Shown here: piece after piece, positions 1-6,514 of the stretch
Position numbering within the stretch: the stretch's first letter is position 1
Layout: the number at the start of each line of letters is the position of its first letter
DNA from: Leptospirales bacterium
Lineage (GTDB): Bacteria > Spirochaetota > Leptospiria > Leptospirales > Leptonemataceae
Assembly: GCA_014238825.1 (NCBI GenBank)
Contig: JABAAI010000041.1
Location: 1-7,913 of the forward strand
Length of the DNA stretch: 7,913 bases
Direction: 5' to 3'
The notes under the pieces: generated by a model
Databases searched by the model: none
Seen by the model: only the letters and a program-made list of their open reading frames with translations
Told to the model about the DNA's origin: nothing
Translations under genes and position numbers: made by a program

Positions 1-1316
1 ACAACTTCTCCCCCTGTTGTCTCTATCTTAGCACCATTAACACCTGTCCGAACAACAATATCTCCTCCAGCTTCTATTAGACAATTTTGAGCACTCCCCT
101 GAATTTCTATATGTCCAGATGCCCTGATTTCAAAACCACTTAAGAGAGAGCCTCCAACGTATACAGAGCCTATGAAATTAATATTACCTGTTTTAGGACC
201 AACATCGCCGGGAATACGACGGACTGGTTCTACAGAAAGCTTCCCACCTCTATAGACGACTTGACCATTAATGGTCGCAATAATTTTAGTATCGTCTTCT
301 ATAAGTGAAGTACCCTTAGATGCCCTAAGTTTGATATCTTTACCTTTACGTGGTGGCACCATTTCATTGAAGACCGTATAGCCAATCTTGCCCTTCTTCA
401 ATGGGATCTTTTCCGCAAGAATTTGACCAACAACAACGTTTTCAATTGTACTTAGATTCTTAAAGTCTATATTACCGTGACTATCTTTTTGAAGATGCAT
501 GACACCCTTTTTAAGGTTTACCTTATAATCAATTTTAGCATCCGCGTCATTAATTGCTTTAGTCCCCTCTGCTAGTAGTAATTTATTTTTTATATTTTCT
601 TCTAGCAACTGCTTTTCTATCCTTGCTTCATTGATACCAGTATCTACCTTATTAGCAGCAAGCATCCCTACAATATCCTGTACCTGTAAATGTCGCCCAC
701 CTTGGCGAGGCGGACTAATATAACCATATACCTTCATGCGATCAGCAGTGATTTCTATTTTACAATTACTTTCATTACCTTCGACTGGACGCTCATCAGA
801 AATTTTAACTCCTGTACCTGTTGCTTCGTTAACAATTTCATTTAAAAGTGCCTCGTCAAAATGTTCAATTTTCTGATGTCGCAGTTTGCGAACTACACCT
901 TCTTGCGGTAATGCTTTACCATTACCGATGGGAGGAAATACAAAGAGATAGCTCCCACCAAAATATCTGCGAATAACTACATATCCATCTTTATTTTTAG
1001 GAATAATATATTCATCTAAATCACTATCCAAAAGGCGTTCACCCATTCCTATTTTTTGAGAAAATACTCTCAACTCTGCTAGACTATCAGTGCTAGATAG
1101 TAATTTTACCCGCAGGCGATAAGGTTCTGATTTAAATAGACGTCTCTTCCCCTCTTCTAATATCTCATAATCTAAAGACATAATATCTGTATCCCAGAAC
1201 TTAGCGACTCGTTTTAAGCATGACATAAGAGTTAAGCCAATCACCTCGATTTTATCTTGAGCAAGGTCGAGTTTTTTTTCTTTAGTATCTAAAAGAGTTT
1301 GTTTCAAACGATCCAT
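1..1316 (-). CDS. fapA: FapA/DUF342 family protein, 3' end beyond window
   Basis: An open frame of about 438 codons starts at ATG 1316-1314 and runs off the left edge without a stop, so the C-terminus is missing. Residues about 20-70 resemble a Jag-N-like domain: a VIGLTLMSCLKRVA segment, then EILEEGKRRLF. The second half is the DUF342 (FapA) region, with PPRKGKDI near 321, GQVVYRGGKLSVEP near 351, then GDVGPKTGNINFIGSV near 370. After this come short glycine-punctuated turns (VGGS, ASGHIEIQG, AGGDIVVRTGVNG) expected of a right-handed beta-helix. FapA was named from a Vibrio flagellar assembly factor. DUF342 proteins are widespread and their role outside Vibrio is poorly defined, so a flagellar or polar role here is inference. 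The chosen ATG lies upstream of the whole Jag-like segment; the next Met (residue 31) would cut into it. There is no Shine-Dalgarno, but a good promoter abuts the start. Confidence 0.88.
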   Translation of the reverse strand, partial: MDRLKQTLLDTKEKKLDLAQDKIEVIGLTLMSCLKRVAKFWDTDIMSLDYEILEEGKRRLFKSEPYRLRVKLLSSTDSLAELRVFSQKIGMGERLLDSDLDEYIIPKNKDGYVVIRRYFGGSYLFVFPPIGNGKALPQEGVVRKLRHQKIEHFDEALLNEIVNEATGTGVKISDERPVEGNESNCKIEITADRMKVYGYISPPRQGGRHLQVQDIVGMLAANKVDTGINEARIEKQLLEENIKNKLLLAEGTKAINDADAKIDYKVNLKKGVMHLQKDSHGNIDFKNLSTIENVVVGQILAEKIPLKKGKIGYTVFNEMVPPRKGKDIKLRASKGTSLIEDDTKIIATINGQVVYRGGKLSVEPVRRIPGDVGPKTGNINFIGSVYVGGSLLSGFEIRASGHIEIQGSAQNCLIEAGGDIVVRTGVNGAKIETTGGEV

Positions 1317-1350
1317 ACGCAAATTATAACATAAAACAAATTAATTGCAA
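1316..1350 (-). promoter_or_regulatory. Promoter of fapA, predicted leaderless
   Basis: On the minus strand a perfect -10 hexamer TATAAT (1328-1323) lies 16 nt downstream of TTGCAA (1350-1345, 4 of 6 matches to TTGACA). The sequence between the -10 and the ATG is exactly TTGCGT. The expected +1 is therefore the A of the start codon at 1316. No purine-rich Shine-Dalgarno is present. This suggests a leaderless mRNA or one with a 1-2 nt leader. The promoter match is seen directly; the start site is inferred. Confidence 0.7.
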
Positions 1351-1380
1351 TCTTTTTTTAATATTTATCTTGCTATACAC

Positions 1381-1398
1381 ACTTTACAGTTGTAAAGT
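1381..1398. repeat. 18-bp palindrome upstream of fapA promoter, possible operator
   Basis: ACTTTACA and TGTAAAGT form perfect 8-bp arms around a central GT. The centre lies about 73 bp upstream of the predicted fapA start site, a position compatible with an activator or auxiliary site. No T-run follows on either strand, so it is not a normal intrinsic terminator. A related ACTTTACAAGT occurs upstream of sucA at 6393-6403. The protein that might bind is unknown. Confidence 0.4.
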
Positions 1399-1423
1399 CA
1401 TAATGATTTTAGGATACTTTGGA

Positions 1424-1444
1424 CAAGTTTTAATAATAAACTTG
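1424..1444. repeat. 7-bp hairpin after the MurU-like stop codon
   Basis: CAAGTTT (1424-1430) and AAACTTG (1438-1444) pair perfectly around a 7-nt AT loop. The hairpin begins 12 nt beyond the stop of the nucleotidyltransferase gene. It has no following U-tract on the minus strand. It may be a 3'-end stabilising stem or a weak/non-canonical terminator. Confidence 0.35.
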
Positions 1445-1456
1445 CTTGCTTAGCTC

Positions 1457-2299
1457 TTAATTTTGCGCTTGTGGCCATCCAGCGATAAAGTTATCCCATT
1501 TCGTAGCAAGACCGATTTTTTTTAAACTATTACTAAAAACTAAATCAAAATTTGGACTTAGTTTCTGATAAGATTCAATATCACCAACACTCCAATGTTG
1601 CCCTTTGAATACTTTCCCTATTAGCAAATTATTTTTGTCATCTTCCCGCCATAAATTAGTTAATTTTTCAGATTGATCGACTGCTAGCTTAGATGGTCCT
1701 ATTAATGAAAGAAGAGAATAACCAATATAATAATAATTTTCTCGAGACTTCGCCTCTCTGTTGCTTAGTTCTTTATTAGAAGAAAACTGTATGCTTCTAA
1801 ACGGCTCAGCCATCGTTTGTATTCCTGATATTTTATCTTGCTTAGTTCTAAAGTAAAGCTTAGTCATCTTATTTCTTGAATCAGCTTTCGCTAAAAATAA
1901 GGCCGCATTGCTTTGCTTTAATTGATCTAATGGGTTTATAGTAGGACTATCCTCTAATCGTGGTAAAAAAATTAAATCTGAATTTAGGGCAATAATTTTA
2001 TCATCTAGATTTAAGAGTCCACTTGATAGAGCATTATTGAGTCCACCTGCAGTTTCTAGAATCTTTTTCTCTTCAGAAAAATTAATTGGAAAATAAGGGA
2101 ATGTTTTCAAATATTTACGAATCATATTACCACGATAGTGAGTATTTATAATGAGTCCTTCAACTTGCCAAAGTGAGAGAACAAACAGATTGTAAGCCAG
2201 CAAAGGAAAGCCCCCTAATACCAAAAGTGGTTTAGGTCTAGCCGAAGTCAAATCTCTCATACGAGTTCCAAAACCAGCAGCAAAAATAAATGCTTTCAT
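1457..2299 (-). CDS. MurU/GlmU-like sugar-1-phosphate nucleotidyltransferase
   Basis: 280 residues, a normal length for a stand-alone NTP_transferase-fold enzyme. The N-terminus carries the nucleotide-binding signature AAGFGTRMRDLTSARPKPLL (residues 7-26): a G-x-G-T-R-M loop and the K-P-L-L lysine. INTHYRGNMI (51-60), FSEEKKILETAGGLNNAL (74-91) and LNSDLIF (105-111) resemble MurU, the MurNAc-1-phosphate uridylyltransferase of peptidoglycan recycling, at the LETGGG and NGD positions. The SD replaces the usual GD, with Asp108 as the likely metal ligand. Near residue 237 HWSVGDIES takes the place of the W-x-D-V-G-T-P-E motif, so the second metal-binding Asp appears to be Ser. The likely reaction is transfer of UMP (or another NMP) to a sugar-1-phosphate in the cytoplasm; the exact sugar cannot be told. 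It follows the GlmU-like gene by 50 nt. There is no Shine-Dalgarno; a TATAAA lies 6 nt before ATG. Confidence 0.85.
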   Translation of the reverse strand: MKAFIFAAGFGTRMRDLTSARPKPLLVLGGFPLLAYNLFVLSLWQVEGLIINTHYRGNMIRKYLKTFPYFPINFSEEKKILETAGGLNNALSSGLLNLDDKIIALNSDLIFLPRLEDSPTINPLDQLKQSNAALFLAKADSRNKMTKLYFRTKQDKISGIQTMAEPFRSIQFSSNKELSNREAKSRENYYYIGYSLLSLIGPSKLAVDQSEKLTNLWREDDKNNLLIGKVFKGQHWSVGDIESYQKLSPNFDLVFSNSLKKIGLATKWDNFIAGWPQAQN

Positions 2300-2311
2300 A
2301 GTTAGTTTATA
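2299..2311 (-). promoter_or_regulatory. Possible leaderless promoter of MurU-like gene
   Basis: TATAAA (2311-2306) ends 6 nt before the ATG, with CTAACT between them. This is the same geometry as at fapA and would put +1 on the start codon. No convincing -35 is seen. A second hexamer, TATAAT at 2341-2336, could serve as an alternative -10 with a 30-nt leader. No Shine-Dalgarno is visible in either case. The gene may also be co-transcribed from upstream. Confidence 0.4.
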
Positions 2312-2349
2312 GTAATCAATTAAGGTTCTATTAGCATTATATTAAAATG

Positions 2350-3498
2350 CTAGCAGCGATAGCAGTCACTTAATAATTTCTCATATAGATCCTCTACAAT
2401 CCTATAAAAAGCATCGTTTAGTTTCTGCTGACGACGTGTTGCTGAATACTCAGAATCTTTTATAAATCTCTTTAGCTCGTAAGCCATCGCTTTCGGATTA
2501 GCACCCCAAGAAAAAGGCGGCAAATACTTGGGCACATTCCCACCAAAGACGTTGCAAGCAAAATCAATTACCGTCCCACAATTCAACATAGTGCCAATCG
2601 CTGTTTTTACATTATCCCCAATGATAACACCAAACTTCTTACGTCCCGTGCTGTAAGCTAGCAAATTAGATGATGATGTTCTCTCCTGAGGAAGTTCTAT
2701 TCTGATTTCCCCGTAATTATTTTTAAGATCAGAATTAGTACTAGCTGCTCCTAAATTTACCCAGTTGCCAATAATACTATGGCCGATAAAACCTTCATGA
2801 TACTTATTGCTAAAATCTCCAAAAATTGAGTTTTGAATTTCACCTCCCACTCGTGTATTTTTACCGATAATTGTTCCTCCAGACAATCTAGCATTAATTA
2901 ACTGAGCCATGGGTGCAATGTATAAAGGACCACAAAGGTGGCTAAAAGCTTTAACTTGAACATCCTTATCAATAACAATTGGTCCAGATCGAGTATCAAA
3001 TATTACTCCTGAGGATATCTTAGCTTTTTTATGAATATATAAAGATTGCCGTTTCCCTTCGATGCAAAATTTTCTTTTAGAAAAATTGCTTATAAGAAAG
3101 CGAGCATTTGCTTTGCACCAGAGTGGAATATCTTTTTTAATTCTAGGTTCAATTTTATTTAATACTAAAGAAGGCTCAAATGATGAAGATAAAAAAATAT
3201 CTGTATAACTCATTCTAAGATTTTCAATATCTTTATTTTTTTGGCTTAGGTTTTCTTGCCAAGAAAATACATTGATATCTTTGCCCTGTGTACTTTGGTA
3301 CGCAATAAAGCCGTGCATTTTAGAAATTTCTTTTTCGTATGTCTTGTCTGGGTGTAGGAAATAAAATTCAGCTGATTTATGAGCAAGGGAAATCAGCTCT
3401 ATTAAATTATAGATACCAAAGCGAAGCAAGAAAATAGATTTACTTCGTGACAGGGCTCGCGTTTGAGGGAGGTCAAGGTCTATAAATAAAAAACGCAT
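2350..3498 (-). CDS. Alternative-type GlmU, acetyltransferase half well conserved
   Basis: 382 residues. It matches the 'alternative bacterial GlmU' family (putative UDP-GlcNAc diphosphorylase/glucosamine-1-phosphate N-acetyltransferase) known from Bacteroidetes and others. From about residue 152 it is a left-handed beta-helix acyltransferase: DTRSGPIVIDKDV (168-180), SGGTIIGKNTRVGGEIQNSI (206-225), then SNKYHEGFIGHSIIGNWVNLGA (230-251). NSDLKNNYGEIR (255-266), GVIIGDNVKTAIGTMLNCGT (290-309) and PPFSWG (327-332) are family hallmarks. His234 is a plausible catalytic or substrate-binding residue by analogy with GlmU. The N-terminal ~130 residues are shorter than the family norm as I recall it, and the usual LTxTRP motif reads ALSRSKS, although the following LRFGIYNLIE is kept. 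Uridylyltransferase activity is therefore doubtful. The start is the first ATG in frame, 10 nt after the sucA stop. A GAGG lies only 1 nt upstream, so translation may be coupled to sucA. Confidence 0.85.
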   Translation of the reverse strand: MRFLFIDLDLPQTRALSRSKSIFLLRFGIYNLIELISLAHKSAEFYFLHPDKTYEKEISKMHGFIAYQSTQGKDINVFSWQENLSQKNKDIENLRMSYTDIFLSSSFEPSLVLNKIEPRIKKDIPLWCKANARFLISNFSKRKFCIEGKRQSLYIHKKAKISSGVIFDTRSGPIVIDKDVQVKAFSHLCGPLYIAPMAQLINARLSGGTIIGKNTRVGGEIQNSIFGDFSNKYHEGFIGHSIIGNWVNLGAASTNSDLKNNYGEIRIELPQERTSSSNLLAYSTGRKKFGVIIGDNVKTAIGTMLNCGTVIDFACNVFGGNVPKYLPPFSWGANPKAMAYELKRFIKDSEYSATRRQQKLNDAFYRIVEDLYEKLLSDCYRC

Positions 3499-3508
3499 GC
3501 CTCACACA

Positions 3509-6271
3509 TTAGCCTATAGCTTTAAACATCAATTCCTCTGTTTCCTTTTGGTGTACCTTAAAGATACCGGCAGCGGGGCTAGGAGATTCTAAACGTGCAA
3601 TACAAACTATATTATGTTTTTTAGTTATAACATTCTGAAGATGTTTTTCTATATAGAACCAAGAGCCTTGATTTATGGGGCTTTCCTGAACCCAATAAAA
3701 TTCCTTTGCGTTCGAATAATTCTTCAGTATCTTCTCAATTTGTTTTGTAGGGAAAGGATAGAGTTGCTCGATTCGCATGATACCAATATCTTCCTTTTTT
3801 TCTCTTTGCCTCCTCTCATGTAAATCATAATAAATTTTGCCAGAACAGAAAAGAAGACGTTTTACCTTTTTAGGATCTGGTCCATCAATATCTGGCATAG
3901 CTTCTTGAAAATAATTAGAAAGTAAATCTGCTAAAGTTGAGTTTGCTGCTGGCAGACGCAAAAGTTTTTTAGGGGACATTACAATTAATGGCTTGCGAAA
4001 ATCACATAAAATTTGACGCCGAAGAAGGTGGAAATATTGAGCGGGCGTGCTACAATTACATACCTGCATGTTATCGTTTGCACAAAGTTGCAAGAACCTT
4101 TCTAAACGCCCACTGGAATGCTCTGGCCCTTGTCCTTCATAGCCATGAGGTAAAAGCACAACAAGACCGCTCAAACGATGCCACTTAGTTTCTGAACTAG
4201 AAATAAATTGATCAAATATAATCTGAGCGCCATTAGCAAAATCTCCAAACTGAGCCTCCCAAATAACTAGGGAGGCTGGGTCAGCAAGAGTGTAGCCATA
4301 TTCAAAACCAAGCACAGCAAACTCTGAAAGGGGAGAATTATAGGCTTCAAAGCGTCCCTGATCTTTTGAAATATTATTAAGAGGATAGTATTCCCTTTCA
4401 TTTTTAATATCAATAAGAGAACAATGGCGATGAGAAAAAGTACCTCGCTTAACATCTTGACCAGAAAGTCTTATATTATGTTTACTTTCTAAAATTGATC
4501 CAAGGGCAAGTGCTTCGGCAAAACCCCAGTCTATGCCTAATTTGCCTTTGTACATATTTTTACGATTTTCTAGCAGTTTAGACAGCTTAGGGTGTATATT
4601 AAAATCATTAGGGACATTAGTAATTGATTTTACTACCTGCTCTAATTGCTTTTTTAAAATACTTTTCTGAAATTTTTTGGAGATATTTTCCTTAGTAAAA
4701 CCAGCCCACACCCCTTTCATCGTATCAACTTTCATGTTCACTTTATTCTCACGAGAAGTCGTAAAGGTCTCTTCTAATTTTATGAGGGTTTCTTTTTCAA
4801 TAGACTGCAAGTCCTTATCTGTTACATCTAGATATCGTAGTAGCCTATCTCTGTAAACCTGAACAACCTTAGGATGTTTTTTAATCTTATCATACATTCG
4901 AGGTTGAGTAAAAGCCGGTTCGTCAGCTTCATTGTGCCCAAGCCGACGATATCCTATAAGATCGATAATGATATCTTTAGAAAATCGTTGCCTATATTCA
5001 AGACAAAGCTTTGTTACTCGATAGACGGCCTCTGGATCATCTGCATTTACGTGAAAAATAGGTATTTGAAAACCCTTAGCTATATCTGTAGCATATTCTG
5101 TGGAGCGCGATTCAGGTGGTAAAGTTGTAAAACCAATCTGATTATTAATTACCACATGAAGAGTCCCGCCAACACTGTAGCCCTTCAAATTGCACAAATT
5201 CAAAGTTTCTGAGACTACCCCTTGTCCCATAAAGGCAGCATCTCCATGAATATGAAGGGGCATAAAATTTTTGCGAGTCTTATCTTGATATTTAGTTTGG
5301 CGAGCACGAATAGAGCCGAGAACAACTGGATTTACGGCCTCTAGATGACTAGGATTAAAGGCAAGAGAAAGGTGAACCTTCTTTCCGGAAGTAGTAAAAT
5401 GATCGTAGGAATAGCCCAAGTGATATTTTACATCAGCATAGTCTATAGTTCTATAATCATAATTCTCATCAAATTCAGCAAAAATAAGACTAGCAGGTTT
5501 TTTAAGTATATTTACCAGCATATTCAAACGGCCACGATGAGCCATCCCCATCACAATACATCCTATCCCTAATCTACCCGACTCTTCGACAACTGTATCC
5601 ATAAGGGGAATAAAAGCCTCACATCCCTCAATAGAAAAACGTTTTTTGCCAATATATTTTTTTGCCAAAAATTCTTCAAAAGTCTCAGATTGAACTAATT
5701 TTTCATACAATCTACAGCGCGTGGTTTTATCTAAGGAAGTAGAATTGGAATTGGAAGTGGAATGATTAGACGACTCTATACGCTCTTCTAACCAGTTCCT
5801 CTCTTCTGTATTTCGAATATAAGCATATTCTATCCCAATGGAGCTACAATAACATTCCTCTAATTTTTTAATAATATCTCGTAACTTTGCTTTTTTTAGA
5901 CCTGAAAGTGGGCTCGGAAAAGTGCGGTCTAAATCAGCTTCTGACAAACCGTAAATTTTTAGGTCAAGGAGTTCTCTATTCCTTTTTTGAACTCCCAAGG
6001 GATCAAGATTAGCAGACAAATTCCCAAAACGACGATAAGACTCTGTTAAGGACTGTACTCCGATATCTTTATTAGTATAAGGAACACTCCCATTAGCATT
6101 TGCAGGCGGAATCATCGCAGGCGTAAGGCCAGAGTCTGAAGAGGAGCTAAACTCTATATTTTCTAGGCTCTTAAAATATTTAACCCACTCAGAGGAAATA
6201 TCGCCATTACCTTTTAGGAATTTTTGATAAATATCTTCTAAGAACTTTACATTTTCACTATTGAAGACCAT
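3509..6271 (-). CDS. sucA: 2-oxoglutarate dehydrogenase E1 component
   Basis: 920 residues, full length for SucA (usually about 900-950). This thiamine-diphosphate enzyme decarboxylates 2-oxoglutarate and passes the succinyl group to the lipoyl arm of E2 (SucB) in the cytoplasmic OGDH complex of the TCA cycle. The N-terminal NSENVKFLEDIYQKFL...SEWVKYF (4-33) is the E2-binding helix type. The catalytic part includes FLAKKYIGKKRFSIEG (201-216), MAHRGRLNML (243-252), NPSHLEAVNPVV (306-317), and the ThDP/Mg motif from GDAA (343-346) to NN (376-377). It continues with GHNEADEPAFTQP (445-457), and the C-terminal domain has SHRHCSLID, GYEGQGPEHSSGRLERFLQ and SPSPAAGIFKVHQKE. Ser/Asn-rich residues 167-179 lie between the N-terminal and catalytic parts. 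Only E1 is in the window; no sucB or lpd follows, and the GlmU-like gene starts 10 nt downstream. No clear Shine-Dalgarno precedes the ATG. Confidence 0.97.
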   Translation of the reverse strand: MVFNSENVKFLEDIYQKFLKGNGDISSEWVKYFKSLENIEFSSSSDSGLTPAMIPPANANGSVPYTNKDIGVQSLTESYRRFGNLSANLDPLGVQKRNRELLDLKIYGLSEADLDRTFPSPLSGLKKAKLRDIIKKLEECYCSSIGIEYAYIRNTEERNWLEERIESSNHSTSNSNSTSLDKTTRCRLYEKLVQSETFEEFLAKKYIGKKRFSIEGCEAFIPLMDTVVEESGRLGIGCIVMGMAHRGRLNMLVNILKKPASLIFAEFDENYDYRTIDYADVKYHLGYSYDHFTTSGKKVHLSLAFNPSHLEAVNPVVLGSIRARQTKYQDKTRKNFMPLHIHGDAAFMGQGVVSETLNLCNLKGYSVGGTLHVVINNQIGFTTLPPESRSTEYATDIAKGFQIPIFHVNADDPEAVYRVTKLCLEYRQRFSKDIIIDLIGYRRLGHNEADEPAFTQPRMYDKIKKHPKVVQVYRDRLLRYLDVTDKDLQSIEKETLIKLEETFTTSRENKVNMKVDTMKGVWAGFTKENISKKFQKSILKKQLEQVVKSITNVPNDFNIHPKLSKLLENRKNMYKGKLGIDWGFAEALALGSILESKHNIRLSGQDVKRGTFSHRHCSLIDIKNEREYYPLNNISKDQGRFEAYNSPLSEFAVLGFEYGYTLADPASLVIWEAQFGDFANGAQIIFDQFISSSETKWHRLSGLVVLLPHGYEGQGPEHSSGRLERFLQLCANDNMQVCNCSTPAQYFHLLRRQILCDFRKPLIVMSPKKLLRLPAANSTLADLLSNYFQEAMPDIDGPDPKKVKRLLFCSGKIYYDLHERRQREKKEDIGIMRIEQLYPFPTKQIEKILKNYSNAKEFYWVQESPINQGSWFYIEKHLQNVITKKHNIVCIARLESPSPAAGIFKVHQKETEELMFKAIG
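5735..5764. repeat. Imperfect hexanucleotide repeat inside sucA
   Basis: Five 6-bp units of GGAAGT/GGAATT type (one AGAATT, one GGAATG) run head to tail. On the coding strand they give the Ser/Thr/Asn stretch HSTSNSNSTS at residues 170-179, in a linker before the catalytic core. A change by one unit would keep the reading frame. Confidence 0.6.
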
Positions 6272-6514
6272 CTTGGGAACTTAGCCATAAAGAATAAGTT
6301 TTAAAAATAACGTTTATCTATCTTATTTCCTTTATTTACGTATGTAGTATTGTGTACTAAACTTACCTTCACTTTGTCTCTTGTATGGCTTCACTTTACA
6401 AGTCATTTTTATTTTTTGTACGAATATTTTTCTTATCTTTTTGCTTTATGACAGCTCCATCCTGAGCTATAGCTTTAGTCTGTTTTTTTAATTCTGGTGA
6501 TCCCGTGAATGATT
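6272..6514. other. Intergenic region between PAS/Fis gene and sucA
   Basis: 243 nt with no convincing gene and no intrinsic terminator with a U-tract in the minus direction. It should hold the sucA promoter, but I see no strong -35/-10 pair. It contains a 9-bp direct repeat CTTCACTTT at 6367-6375 and 6389-6397, 22 bp apart (two helical turns). The second copy runs into the palindromic ACTTTACAAGT, which recalls the TTTACA palindrome upstream of fapA. This could be a regulator site for sucA. A 43-codon open frame without a start codon occupies 6524-6396 on the minus strand (see findings). Confidence 0.45.

Noticed and set aside
1317..1456. tRNA or small RNA gene in the gap between the MurU-like gene and fapA
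   Set aside because: No cloverleaf, T-loop motif or CCA is seen. The gap is explained by promoter and palindromes.
3614..5572. Several plus-strand open frames of 60-82 codons inside sucA, and a minus-strand one at 4267-4455
   Set aside because: They lie wholly within sucA in other frames, have no recognisable domains, and sucA is unmistakably the coding frame there.
6452..6489. Plus-strand terminator: AGCTC/GAGCT stem followed by a T-run near 6482
   Set aside because: The stem is only 5 bp, the T-run is about 14 nt away, and there is no plus-strand gene to terminate.
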